Assembly (NCBI GenBank): GCA_023954155.1
Contig: JAMLIO010000008.1
Coordinates: 69,229-133,228 of the forward strand
Reading direction: 5' to 3'
DNA length: 64,000 bases
Origin: Pseudobdellovibrionaceae bacterium
Lineage (GTDB): Bacteria > Bdellovibrionota > Bdellovibrionia > Bdellovibrionales > UBA1609
Positions 9,296 through 17,004 of the stretch are shown here, piece by piece. A program made the translations under genes and the position numbers. Numbering within the stretch: the first letter of the stretch is position 1; every line of letters begins with the position of its first letter. The notes below the pieces were generated by a model, which worked only from the letters and a program-made list of their open reading frames with translations, was not told where the DNA came from and searched no databases.

Positions 9296-10426
9296 ATGAC
9301 TTTAAAACTTAAAAGTGCATTTCTAGCTTTAATTTTAATGGGTGCAGGAGGTTGCTACTCAAGTGATCACACCCTTGTCCCCAAGCCACCACCAGAAAGA
9401 AAAGTCCTCGAAGAGAGCTATGCTGTAAAATACCAACCTATGGTGGACATTCTATTCGTGGTGGATGACTCAGGAAGTATGGGTACGCATCAGCAGAACT
9501 TAGCTACTAACATTTCTAAGTTTACTGCAGCGATGGAGAAGAATAAATTTTTAGATTATCATATTGGTGTTGTATCTACGAGTATGGATAAGCCTGCGCT
9601 TGCGGGTGTCCTGAGAGGCAATCCTAGTTTTGTGACCCGTGAAACGGATTTTGTGTCTCAATTCTTAGCCAAAAATATTACAGATCTAGGCACTAGTGGG
9701 GATTACATTGAAAAGATGGCTGACCCTATTTATGTGGCTTTGGGACCTAACACAGCTCAAATCAACCCTGGTTTTTTAAGACCTGAGGCCTTTCTAGTTG
9801 TGATCCTGATCACTGATGCCGAAGAACAGAGTGAGCTTGTTACAAATTATAAAGCTTACGATACCATGCTGCGCTCTAAGTCGGGGGATGAAAATAAGGT
9901 TCTAGGTTATGGCGTGCTTTCTTACCCTGATCTTTTCGGTGATCGTTGTGCTTCTGATGGTAATGGGCAGCCTGTGATCAATGAGATGTTTATGTCAATG
10001 TTTAGCAATGCCCATAACTCACTGGTGTCTACAAATACCCCAGGGCCTCTTCCTGGATCTAGAAATATTTTAACAAATATATTTAGTTTGTGCGATGCGG
10101 ATTATGGTCAAAAATTAGCAAATATTGGGGAAGACATTCGTATCCGTGTTTCTAGAAAGTTACCTTTGCCTCGGTTACCCGTCAGAGGAACTATACACCT
10201 TAAATATGGTACACAGTTTGTGGACCCCAAGTGGTGGAAGTATGATCCTACCTCACAAAGCTTGATTCTTCTTCCAGGTATTGAGCTGGTAGAAGAAGAA
10301 GGTGCCCAGTTTTCCGTTGTGTTAGATCAATCTAACCCTAACGAAACTATCGGTGTGCCACCTGAAGGTGAAGTTGTGGGTGGTGGAATTACTTTTATGA
10401 ATTCTCCTGCAGATCAAGAAGAGTAG
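9296..10426 (+). CDS. VWA-domain lipoprotein, copy 1
   Basis: 376 residues. Lipoprotein signal with lipobox GAGGC (Cys20), a proline-rich linker, then a von Willebrand A domain with the MIDAS motif VVDDSGSMG (D-x-S-x-S) and a later Asp in VILITDAEEQ. After about residue 285 comes a conserved tail (LPRLPVRGTI, VDPKWWKYD, IELVEEEGAQFS). VWA domains bind metal and protein ligands; on a lipoprotein it may sit at the outer membrane and act as an adhesin or docking part. It follows the TPR gene by 20 bases and ends in a strong terminator at 10482-10507, so it probably closes the operon. A close paralogue follows. Confidence 0.85.
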   Translation: MTLKLKSAFLALILMGAGGCYSSDHTLVPKPPPERKVLEESYAVKYQPMVDILFVVDDSGSMGTHQQNLATNISKFTAAMEKNKFLDYHIGVVSTSMDKPALAGVLRGNPSFVTRETDFVSQFLAKNITDLGTSGDYIEKMADPIYVALGPNTAQINPGFLRPEAFLVVILITDAEEQSELVTNYKAYDTMLRSKSGDENKVLGYGVLSYPDLFGDRCASDGNGQPVINEMFMSMFSNAHNSLVSTNTPGPLPGSRNILTNIFSLCDADYGQKLANIGEDIRIRVSRKLPLPRLPVRGTIHLKYGTQFVDPKWWKYDPTSQSLILLPGIELVEEEGAQFSVVLDQSNPNETIGVPPEGEVVGGGITFMNSPADQEE

Positions 10427-10481
10427 TTGTTTAGGAGTCGGGAGGACATTTAAAATTTAGCTCAAATTTTATAAGCAACTG

Positions 10482-10512
10482 AAGCTGCCAGTGAAAACTG
10501 GCAGCTTTTTTA
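10482..10512 (+). terminator. Rho-independent terminator after VWA gene 1
   Basis: A perfect 11-bp stem (AAGCTGCCAGT with ACTGGCAGCTT) around a GAAA tetraloop is followed by a run of T. It lies 56 bases after the VWA stop and probably ends the envelope-machine transcript. Confidence 0.9.
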
Positions 10513-10535
10513 TTTAAGACGCTGCGTTTTGAAAC

Positions 10536-10615
10536 CTAGACCTTAGATGAGTTTTTGTCGCCTGCACATTTGTGCAGTCCTTTGTATTGAAGCTAGACCT
10601 TACAGATTCTGTAAG
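10536..10615. repeat. Repeat and palindrome cluster upstream of the second VWA gene
   Basis: A 10-base direct repeat CTAGACCTTA occurs at 10536-10545 and 10593-10602. Between and after are two palindromes: CTGCACA-TT-TGTGCAG at 10562-10577 and CTTACAGA-T-TCTGTAAG at 10599-10615. Together they fill the spacer between the terminator and the second VWA gene and may hold operator sites. Function is not established. Confidence 0.5.
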
Positions 10616-10686
10616 CCGCTGAGGTGAGATTGTACAATGTTATAAAAATAGTCATACTTGAAAAGGATAAGCAGCAAGGGGGGCAC

Positions 10687-11784
10687 TTGAAATTTAATTC
10701 CATTTTTAATTTTCTATATATAAGTGGTTTTTTGACTCTCATCTTAGGGTGTTACGCCAGTGATCAGACTTTAGTTCCTAAACCACCCTATGAACCCACT
10801 TCCATTCAAGAAGGGTACAATATTAAATTTGAACCCAAGGTTGATATTGTATTTGTCGTGGATGACTCGGGAAGTATGTACACCCATCAAAGAAACCTCT
10901 CTACAAACTTAGGGCTTTTTACGGGTGCAATGGAATTGAACAAATTTTTAGATTACCACATTGGTGTGATGAGCACGTCCACAGACAGTTGGAGTTGGTC
11001 CTCTACCGTCCCAGGTAAGTTGCAGGGTACCCCACACTTTGTGACTCGTGAGACGCCCCAAGGTTTAATGACTTTGCAAAGAAACATCGAGGCTCTTGGA
11101 ACAAGTGGATCAGCAACAGAGCGTATGTTTGATCCTCTTTATGCGGGTCTTGTGCGTGACCGCGATAAGATCAACCCTGGCTTCTTAAGACCCGAAGCCT
11201 TTTTGGTGGTGATCCTTGTGACAGATGCTGAAGACCAGAGTGCTCTGATCTCGGGATCAAAAGTCTATAACGAGCTTTTGCGCTTAAAATCTGGAGATGA
11301 AAAGAAACTATTAGGTTACAGTGTTTTGGCCTACCCCAACTTTTTTAACGATCGTTGCTCTCAGGACGGTTGGGAAGATCCTACTGAGGTCGTGAAGTTT
11401 ATGTCTCTCTTTTCAAATGTCTATAACTCTCGCATTTCAGGTACATCAAACACCAGCTCGACGGGTGCGTTACAGCCAACAAATATATTCAGTTTATGCG
11501 ATAACAGTTATGGTCAAAAGCTCTCTAATATTGGGGAAGACATTCGTTATAGAGTGTCGCAAGTTTTACCTCTTCCACGACTTCCAGTTAGAGGCACCAT
11601 CCGCTTAAAATATGGCAGTAACTATGTCGACCCTAAGTGGTACAAGTATGACCCGACAACACAAAGCTTAATTTTACATCCTGACATCGAGTTGATCGAA
11701 GAAGAAGGGGCTCAGTTTTCTGTAGAGATGGACCTTTCTAATCCTGATGAAACGATCGGTGCTCCGCCTCCAGGTGAATTGTAA
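10687..11784 (+). CDS. VWA-domain lipoprotein, copy 2
   Basis: 365 residues from a TTG start at 10687, selected because AAGGGGGGC lies just upstream (10676-10684) and it gives a standard lipoprotein signal with LILGC (Cys22). A GTG at 10624 in the same frame would add an unlikely charged lead. Domain order is as in copy 1: linker, VWA domain with VVDDSGSMY and VTDAEDQ, and the same tail (LPRLPVRGTI, VDPKWYKYD). The two copies align end to end with only short indels, so they are a tandem duplication that has diverged. It has its own upstream region after the terminator of copy 1, so it may be regulated separately. Confidence 0.85.
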   Translation: MKFNSIFNFLYISGFLTLILGCYASDQTLVPKPPYEPTSIQEGYNIKFEPKVDIVFVVDDSGSMYTHQRNLSTNLGLFTGAMELNKFLDYHIGVMSTSTDSWSWSSTVPGKLQGTPHFVTRETPQGLMTLQRNIEALGTSGSATERMFDPLYAGLVRDRDKINPGFLRPEAFLVVILVTDAEDQSALISGSKVYNELLRLKSGDEKKLLGYSVLAYPNFFNDRCSQDGWEDPTEVVKFMSLFSNVYNSRISGTSNTSSTGALQPTNIFSLCDNSYGQKLSNIGEDIRYRVSQVLPLPRLPVRGTIRLKYGSNYVDPKWYKYDPTTQSLILHPDIELIEEEGAQFSVEMDLSNPDETIGAPPPGEL

Positions 11785-11801
11785 AGATTCATCTTCATTT
11801 T

Positions 11802-11853
11802 TTGTGAAGAGCTCTATTTTTTGATCCATTGAGCGAGAACATGTCTCGCTCAA
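11802..11853 (+). terminator. Hairpins after VWA gene 2
   Basis: Just after the stop there is a weak hairpin (CTTCA with TGAAG, then a T-rich stretch). It is followed by a strong 10-bp stem TTGAGCGAGA / TCTCGCTCAA at 11829-11853 with loop ACATG but no T-run. Together they probably end the message and separate it from the tRNA promoter. Confidence 0.5.
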
Positions 11854-11900
11854 TCTGCGAAAGGGAGAGGTTTATTCTTAAGAAGGAACACGGGAATAGG

Positions 11901-11929
11901 TTGACACCCCTCCCATAGAGGTCTAAAAC
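11901..11929 (+). promoter_or_regulatory. Sigma70-like promoter of tRNA-fMet
   Basis: TTGACA (11901-11906), a 17-base spacer and TAAAAC (11924-11929). The predicted start near 11936 is six bases before the mature tRNA. The perfect -35 and position make this a confident call. Confidence 0.75.
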
Positions 11930-11941
11930 TAAGTCTCTAGG

Positions 11942-12018
<77 letters not shown>

Positions 12019-12237
12019 ATTTTCCAATATACCACCCAACGACAACAAATTTTTAGAAGCCTCTTTAGGATCACCTCACATAACTGCATAGAACGCCGCG
12101 CACCCTAAGAAATTCCTAGGAAATTTTCCCCTGAATCAAATGTCCTTGCGTAGAGTCTTTAGTTGCTTTTAACGGCTATTTTGCTCACACTCACTGTTAC
12201 AGTCTGTTTATAGTTTTGCCTTAAAGCGAGGTTTAAA
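12019..12237. other. Spacer between tRNA and gcdH
   Basis: No gene is seen. It contains the presumed promoter region of the following acyl-CoA dehydrogenase, but no convincing -35/-10 pair. Confidence 0.4.
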
Positions 12238-13407
12238 ATGGAAAAGTTTGCGGCACCCGATTTACTTTTATTAGAAGATGAATTTTCTCAAGAAGAAAGA
12301 ATGATTCGAGACAGTGTGCGATCGTTTGTCGATGAAGAGCTTTTACCCGTAATTGGTGAGGCCTTTGATAAAGGGATATTTCCAAAAGACTTAATAAAAC
12401 CTTTAGGAGAAATGGGGACTTTAGGTGCTAGCCTTCATGGCTATGAGTGTGCTGGTGTGTCCTCAACAGCTTATGGCTTGATCATGCGTGAGCTTGAAAG
12501 AGGGGACTCAGGGATCAGAAGTTTTGTGAGTGTGCAGGGGGCTCTTTGTATGTTCCCCATCCATAGCTATGCTTCAGAGGAGCTTAAAAATAAATACCTT
12601 CCGAAGATGGCCAAAGGGGAACTGATTGGCTGCTTTGGTCTTACCGAAGCAGATTTTGGTTCTAATCCCTCAGGTATGCGAACCACAGTCAAAAAAGACG
12701 GTTCGGATTATATTTTAAATGGTTCAAAGATGTGGATCACCAATGGAACTATGGCCGATCTTGCCATAGTCTGGGCTAAAAATGAAGAAGGTCGCATAGA
12801 AGGTTTTATTGTTGATAAGGATCTTCCTGGATTTAGTGCTAATGACATTCAAAAAAAATTCTCTCTAAGAGCTTCTGTGACTTCTGAGTTGGTCTTTGAG
12901 GACTGTCGTGTACCTGCTTCTCATAAACTTGAAGTGACAGGACTTCGTGGGCCTTTTTCTTGTCTGAACGAGGCTCGTTACGGGATTGCTTGGGGGGCAT
13001 TGGGCTCGTCCATGGCCTGTTATGATGAGGCTCTTCGCTACGCTAAATCCAGAATCCAGTTTGATGATAAACCTATTGCGGGCCACCAGCTTGTGCAGGC
13101 GAAGCTTGTAGAGATGTACTCAGATATCACCGAAGGACAGCTCTTAGCTCTTCGCTTAGGACGTTTAAAAGAAGAGGGGAAGGTGATCCCTCAGATGATC
13201 TCACTGGCAAAGATGAACAATGTCTCTCGTGCTCTTAAACATGCAAGGCTTACAAGGGATATTTTAGGGGCCAGCGGGATCACCTATGAGTATCAGTGTG
13301 GGCGCCATCTTTTGAATTTAGAAAGTGTAAACACCTATGAGGGCACCGAAGACATTCATCGCTTGATTCTTGGGCAACATATTACTGGGCTGCCTGCTTT
13401 TCAATAA
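12238..13407 (+). CDS. gcdH: Glutaryl-CoA dehydrogenase
   Basis: 389 residues, usual length for the acyl-CoA dehydrogenase family. It has the FAD-binding ACADS_1-like stretch GCFGLTEADFGSNPSGM, the substrate region KMWITNGTMADLAIVW, and C-terminal VNTYEGTEDIHRLILGQ, whose Glu after YEGT is the catalytic base in glutaryl-CoA dehydrogenase. The enzyme oxidises and decarboxylates glutaryl-CoA to crotonyl-CoA in lysine/tryptophan degradation, using FAD in the cytoplasm. ATG start after AAGCGAGG. The next gene follows within 16 bases, so the two may be co-transcribed. No companion lysine-catabolic genes are seen nearby. Confidence 0.9.
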   Translation: MEKFAAPDLLLLEDEFSQEERMIRDSVRSFVDEELLPVIGEAFDKGIFPKDLIKPLGEMGTLGASLHGYECAGVSSTAYGLIMRELERGDSGIRSFVSVQGALCMFPIHSYASEELKNKYLPKMAKGELIGCFGLTEADFGSNPSGMRTTVKKDGSDYILNGSKMWITNGTMADLAIVWAKNEEGRIEGFIVDKDLPGFSANDIQKKFSLRASVTSELVFEDCRVPASHKLEVTGLRGPFSCLNEARYGIAWGALGSSMACYDEALRYAKSRIQFDDKPIAGHQLVQAKLVEMYSDITEGQLLALRLGRLKEEGKVIPQMISLAKMNNVSRALKHARLTRDILGASGITYEYQCGRHLLNLESVNTYEGTEDIHRLILGQHITGLPAFQ

Positions 13408-13422
13408 GTGAGGTCTTTGATT

Positions 13423-14211
13423 ATGAAAATGCCAGTTTTTTTTATCGGTCATGGGTCACCTACAAATGCGCTAGAAGATAATGCCTTCACACGCAGCTTG
13501 CAAGGAATGCGCAAGCTTTGTCCTGAGGACCCTAAGGCGGTTCTTTGTATTTCTGCTCACTGGTTGACCGAAGGAAGTTGGATTACACATATGAAAACAC
13601 CTAAAACTATTCATGACTTCTACGGATTTCCACAACCACTTTTTGAAGTGCAATATCCTGCAATGGGCTCCCCAGAGCTGGCTGACCTGATTGTGGACAA
13701 GATATCTGATCCACACATTCATCCCGATGATGATCTGTGGGGCTTAGATCATGGCACATGGTCAGTGCTTCGACATATTTATCCCGATGCCGAGATCCCC
13801 GTCTTACAGCTGAGTATTGATCTGACTCAGCCCGCTCAATACCACTATGATCTTGGAGTGAAACTGCGCAAGTTACGGGATCGCGGGGTGCTGATTGTGG
13901 GCAGTGGTAATGTCGTTCACAATTTACGCAAAATCCGTTGGTCTAAAGAGGCTGAGCCCTATGATTGGGCGATTGAATGTGATGAGTGGGTGAAAACTGC
14001 TCTGTTGAGTCGCAATGATAAAACTTTAATTGAAGACTTTGCCGCCACAGAGGCAAGAAGATTAAGTGTGCCTACAACGGACCATTATTATCCTTTGCTC
14101 TACTCTTTAGGAGCGGCGGAGCCAGATGAAGTCCCTCAATTTACTTTTGAAGATATCCAATTGGGTTCTATTTCTATGCTGACCATGGCATTTGGAGCTA
14201 ATTTTATATAA
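13423..14211 (+). CDS. DODA-type extradiol dioxygenase (YgiD-like)
   Basis: 262 residues from ATG 13423, chosen because AGTGAGG precedes it; the GTG at 13408 merely follows the previous stop. The start MKMPVFFIGHGSP, ISAHW, the YGFPQ region, DHGTWSVLRH and GSGNVVHNLR are the hallmarks of the class III extradiol ring-opening family that includes 4,5-DOPA dioxygenase YgiD. The His of GHGS, the His of SAHW, and the His of DHGTW/NVVHNL are expected metal ligands. Likely a soluble cytoplasmic Fe/Zn enzyme acting on a catechol-type substrate; the real substrate is not known. Probably in an operon with gcdH. Confidence 0.85.
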   Translation: MKMPVFFIGHGSPTNALEDNAFTRSLQGMRKLCPEDPKAVLCISAHWLTEGSWITHMKTPKTIHDFYGFPQPLFEVQYPAMGSPELADLIVDKISDPHIHPDDDLWGLDHGTWSVLRHIYPDAEIPVLQLSIDLTQPAQYHYDLGVKLRKLRDRGVLIVGSGNVVHNLRKIRWSKEAEPYDWAIECDEWVKTALLSRNDKTLIEDFAATEARRLSVPTTDHYYPLLYSLGAAEPDEVPQFTFEDIQLGSISMLTMAFGANFI

Positions 14212-14234
14212 AATTTACAAAAAAAGTTTAAAAA

Positions 14235-14264
14235 TTGCGCTTTTTTGTCACTTTGCCGTATGAT
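14235..14264 (+). promoter_or_regulatory. Putative promoter of the cold-shock-like gene
   Basis: TTGCGC (14235-14240), 18 bases, TATGAT (14259-14264). It lies 30 bases before the start codon, with AAGGAG at 14281-14286. Fits a sigma70-type promoter; untested. Confidence 0.5.
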
Positions 14265-14293
14265 CCAGTCTTTAAAAAAGAAGGAGATCAAGG

Positions 14294-14641
14294 ATGATTA
14301 AAAAAGCCTTTGCATTTTGGATTGTATTGATGAGTCTAAGCCTACAAGCAAGAGCTTATGAGGGTGTTATTAAATTCTACAACAATTCGAGAGGATTTGG
14401 TTTTGTCACTCCCACTTCTGATTCGGCTAAAGTCATTGGATATAAAGATCGCGTATTTGTAGCGGCAAGTCTGCTTAACCTCACTGAAGATGTGGATGTT
14501 TTTGATCTGCATGGGTACTGTGTGCGCTTTGATCTTTCTGATGATCCTCAAGGTACAGTGCAAGCCCCTGATCTTGATATGTCCCAAACTCTATACGCGA
14601 TTAACGTGTACTTGATTCAAGACTGTAAAACGTCTTTATAA
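14294..14641 (+). CDS. Exported protein with a cold-shock-domain-like fold
   Basis: 115 residues. A clear signal peptide (about 1-22, ending LQARA-YEG) leads straight into GVIKFYNNSRGFGFVTP, which matches the start of bacterial cold-shock proteins (G-x-V-K-W-F-x-x-x-K-G-F-G-F-I-x-P), and then DRVFVAASLL, matching the second RNA-binding strand D-V-F-V-H. The rest is longer than in CspA and has two Cys, suiting an oxidising compartment. Cold-shock proteins are normally cytoplasmic RNA chaperones, so an exported version is unusual; it may have lost nucleic-acid binding. ATG with AAGGAG seven bases upstream. The similarity was spotted by eye and needs a profile search. Confidence 0.65.
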   Translation: MIKKAFAFWIVLMSLSLQARAYEGVIKFYNNSRGFGFVTPTSDSAKVIGYKDRVFVAASLLNLTEDVDVFDLHGYCVRFDLSDDPQGTVQAPDLDMSQTLYAINVYLIQDCKTSL

Positions 14642-14758
14642 ATTTAAGACAAAAAAACTTATTAAGCTCAGTGATATTAAAATAAGAAAAAACTAAGATC
14701 GAAACGCAGGTGAATTAGAATTGTATTTTAAACTTGAATACACTGAGTTTTAAAAAAG

Positions 14759-14800
14759 AGCCAGACATCAGTTGAAAGCTAGGGTGTCTGGCTTTAATAT
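14759..14800 (+). terminator. Hairpin after the cold-shock-like gene
   Basis: AGCCAGACA (14759-14767) pairs with TGTCTGGCT (14785-14793), followed by TTTAAT. A good stem with a modest T-run, so a plausible terminator before the next gene. Confidence 0.65.
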
Positions 14801-14824
14801 AAAGACTTCTGTAGGAGTCTTCCC

Positions 14825-15298
14825 ATGAGTCTTGAAAATGTAAAACTCACTGCCCTTGTGAATGGAATCGGTTTCTTAAAACTCCCTCTGTTGGCTTTTT
14901 GCTTTCCGAAAGTCAAAGAGCTTTCAGAACATAAAAGTGTGATTAAGATCAGATTGGGGTATAGAACAAAGAATCACATACGATCTATGTACTTTGGCGC
15001 TTTAGCCATTGGGGCTGAGCTGTCCGTGGCCATCACCGCTGTGGATCAGATTCAGAAGAGTAAAAAAAGAATTGATTTTATCTTTAAGGATTTCAAAGCT
15101 GAATTTTTAAAAAGAGCAGACGGTCATGTGCTTTTTATTTGTGAAGAGGCAGGTGGAGTAAAGCAGTTGATCGCCGAGGCGGCTGAAAAAGAAGACCGTT
15201 TAGAAAAGGAGTTCCGTGGTTATGCCGTTGTAGAAGGTCGTCCCGAAGACAAGATCATGACCTATTCTCTCACACTTTCAGTGAAAAAAAGAGGATAA
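14825..15298 (+). CDS. DUF4442 / hotdog thioesterase-like protein
   Basis: 157 residues. The order of features, a hydrophobic N-terminal helix, KIRLGYRTKNHIRSMYFGALAIGAELS, a strand IDFIFKDFKAEFLKRADG, and a C-terminal strand TYSLTLSVKKRG, matches the DUF4442 branch of the hotdog fold, related to PaaI-type acyl-CoA thioesterases. Substrate and role are unknown; a cytoplasmic acyl-CoA or acyl-ACP hydrolase is likely. ATG start with AGGAG nine bases upstream (TGTAGGAGTCTTCCC). It stands alone, between a terminator and a convergent methionine sulfoxide reductase gene. Fold assignment is by sequence pattern. Confidence 0.65.
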   Translation: MSLENVKLTALVNGIGFLKLPLLAFCFPKVKELSEHKSVIKIRLGYRTKNHIRSMYFGALAIGAELSVAITAVDQIQKSKKRIDFIFKDFKAEFLKRADGHVLFICEEAGGVKQLIAEAAEKEDRLEKEFRGYAVVEGRPEDKIMTYSLTLSVKKRG

Positions 15299-15399
15299 GT
15301 AAGTACACCCAAAAATCTATTGTGGACTTGTTTTTGAATTTGTATGGCGTCCATAGTAAAGCGAAACAAAGCTTGTCCTATTCTAAAATAAGAAAACAA

Positions 15400-15413
15400 A
15401 ACCCTTTAGGGTT
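15400..15413. terminator. Small hairpin between convergent genes
   Basis: AACCCTTTAGGGTT forms a short perfect palindrome between the DUF4442 gene (+) and msrBA (-). It has no strong T-run; weak bidirectional terminator at best. Confidence 0.3.
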
Positions 15414-15441
15414 ATAAGAAATTTTACATCTGCGAATGTGG

Positions 15442-16527
15442 TCAAAATTTATAAGGACGTCGCAGGTGGCAAGAATATCCGTTGGGGAACTTTTCTAAAT
15501 ACTTTTGATGATCCTCTTCGGCACGCCAAAAGGCGTTTGCTGATTTAAGTTCAGTCACCACATCCTTTTTCCAATCCTTAGAACTATTGACTCTTTGGAT
15601 GACTTTTTTAGCCACTTGCTTTTGCTCGTCGTTTTCATAAAAGATCGCTGATCTATACTGGGTTCCTTTGTCATTGCCTTGTTGATTTACGGTTGTAGGG
15701 TCGTGAATGCGGAAGAATTCTAAAAGGAGGTCTTCGTAGGTGATAAGCTTAGGATCAAACAGCACTTGTACGGCTTCGGCATGACCTGTTTTTCCTGTGC
15801 GTACATCTTCATAGGTGGGCTTTTGTAAAGCCCCTCCTGCGTACCCCACTTGGGTTTCGATCACGCCTTTTAATGAACCTAAAAGTTTTTCCATTCCCCA
15901 AAAACAACCACCAGCAAGATTTGCAGTTTGCCATTTTTCTTTGTCTTTAAAATGAAACAGAAAAGGACCGTATCCTTGTTTTTTCATGTCTTTAAGGGGA
16001 ATAAATTTAAGGGCGGCAGAGTTCATGCAATATCTTTTTCCACCCCGATCCTTAGGGCCATCATCAAACACATGTCCCAGATGAGAATCTCCAGAGTAGG
16101 ATTTCACCTCTATGCGCTCCACGCTGAGTTTGTGGTCTGGAACAAGCTTAAGATGTTTAGGGTCAATGGGTTTGGTAAAGCTTGGCCATCCTGAGCCTGA
16201 GTCATACTTATCAAGAGATAAAAATAAGGGCTCACCCGTAGCCACATCCACGTAAATGCCATCTTCTTTATTATCCCAGTAGGCGTTCTTAAAGGGAGCT
16301 TCTGTGGCTCCCTCTTGAGTGCAGGCATACTGCTCCTTAGTGAGTTTAGTTTTGAGTTCATCAAGAGTAGGTTTTTTATATGGGCTAGAGTGAGATTTTG
16401 TATCCATCTTTGTGTGTCCTTCGTGAAGGGGTAATAAAATAAGCAGCGCAAAAGTTATAAAAGCAATTATAGAAGAGTCTTTAGACCATTGTAGAAAGCT
16501 AAATTTAAAAGCTAAAAGAGAAGGCAT
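15442..16527 (-). CDS. Bifunctional methionine sulfoxide reductase MsrB-MsrA
   Basis: 361 residues with an N-terminal hydrophobic segment (about 14-34) that is a signal peptide or anchor, so it likely acts in the periplasm. Domain order is MsrB (about 50-185; GSGWPSF, SYSGDSHLGHVF, catalytic Cys in GKRYCMNSAALKF) then MsrA (about 195-361; catalytic Cys in GGCFWGMEKLLG, VGYAGG). MsrA reduces S- and MsrB R-methionine sulfoxide in oxidised proteins. The MsrB part lacks the two CxxC zinc pairs of many MsrB proteins. Fusions of both orders are known. An internal ATG at 16407 would give a cytoplasmic form. Monocistronic, convergent with the DUF4442 gene. Confidence 0.9.
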   Translation of the reverse strand: MPSLLAFKFSFLQWSKDSSIIAFITFALLILLPLHEGHTKMDTKSHSSPYKKPTLDELKTKLTKEQYACTQEGATEAPFKNAYWDNKEDGIYVDVATGEPLFLSLDKYDSGSGWPSFTKPIDPKHLKLVPDHKLSVERIEVKSYSGDSHLGHVFDDGPKDRGGKRYCMNSAALKFIPLKDMKKQGYGPFLFHFKDKEKWQTANLAGGCFWGMEKLLGSLKGVIETQVGYAGGALQKPTYEDVRTGKTGHAEAVQVLFDPKLITYEDLLLEFFRIHDPTTVNQQGNDKGTQYRSAIFYENDEQKQVAKKVIQRVNSSKDWKKDVVTELKSANAFWRAEEDHQKYLEKFPNGYSCHLRRPYKF

Positions 16528-16594
16528 AATTTCAGTCCTGTTCTAGCCCTCCATTATAGCAGAAGTTAAGGGTGAGAAAAAGGGAGGGGCGGCC

Positions 16595-16662
16595 TACTGT
16601 ATTGCACGGCGCAGTATTGTGCATTTGACACTACTGTATGGTGCAAGGTACTGTGTGATGTA
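16595..16662 (+). promoter_or_regulatory. Array of TACTGTAT-like repeats upstream of padR (operator/promoter)
   Basis: Four related sites read in the same direction: TACTGTATTGCAC (16595), GCAGTATTGTGCA (16611), TACTGTATGGTGCA (16632) and TACTGTGTGATGTA (16649). TTGACA at 16625-16630 lies among them. PadR proteins often repress their own operon through AT/TG repeats near the promoter, so these are likely the autoregulatory operator. The sites are seen directly; the binding partner is inferred. Confidence 0.6.
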
Positions 16663-16675
16663 TAAAGGATGAGCT

Positions 16676-16996
16676 ATGAATACACAATTTAAAAAGGGCG
16701 TGATCGAAATGTGCGTTTTAAATCTTGTGGCTAGTGAAGACCGCTATGGTTACGAGTTGATTGAAACCATCTCTAAGTCCATCGAGATTTCTGAGGGCAC
16801 GATCTACCCCATTTTACGAAGGCTATCAAAAGAAGGTTATTTTGAAACTTATCTGGTGGAGTCCACAAGCGGGCCCCCGAGGAAGTACTACAAGATCACC
16901 AAACTGGGGAAAGAAGCAGCCCTAGATTTAACAAAAGAATGGAAAAGTTTTGCAGAAAAGGTCAACCAAATTTTAAAAAGTAATAATAACAGGTGA
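16676..16996 (+). CDS. PadR-family transcriptional regulator
   Basis: 106 residues, typical for the short PadR class. The winged helix shows YGYELIETISKSIEISEGTIYPILRRLSKEGYFET followed by the wing GPPRKYYKITKLGKEA, the family's signature. PadR proteins are usually repressors that respond to ligands or envelope stress. ATG start after AAAGGATGAGCT. It is followed directly by a HAAS-domain membrane protein and a DUF4097 protein, a combination widespread in Firmicutes and some Proteobacteria that controls envelope functions. The upstream repeat array at 16595-16662 suggests autoregulation. Confidence 0.88.
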   Translation: MNTQFKKGVIEMCVLNLVASEDRYGYELIETISKSIEISEGTIYPILRRLSKEGYFETYLVESTSGPPRKYYKITKLGKEAALDLTKEWKSFAEKVNQILKSNNNR

Positions 16997-17004
16997 AAGG
17001 AATC

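Noticed and set aside
10687-11784. Second VWA gene as an assembly artefact of the first
   Set aside because: The copies differ throughout at base and residue level and have different leaders, so they are true paralogues.
9296-11784. VWA genes as a MoxR/VWA chaperone system
   Set aside because: No AAA+ MoxR gene adjacent, and the proteins are lipoproteins, unlike cytoplasmic VWA partners.
16595-16662. Repeat array before padR as a CRISPR
   Set aside because: Repeats are short, variable, irregularly spaced by only a few bases, and lie in a promoter; no cas genes.
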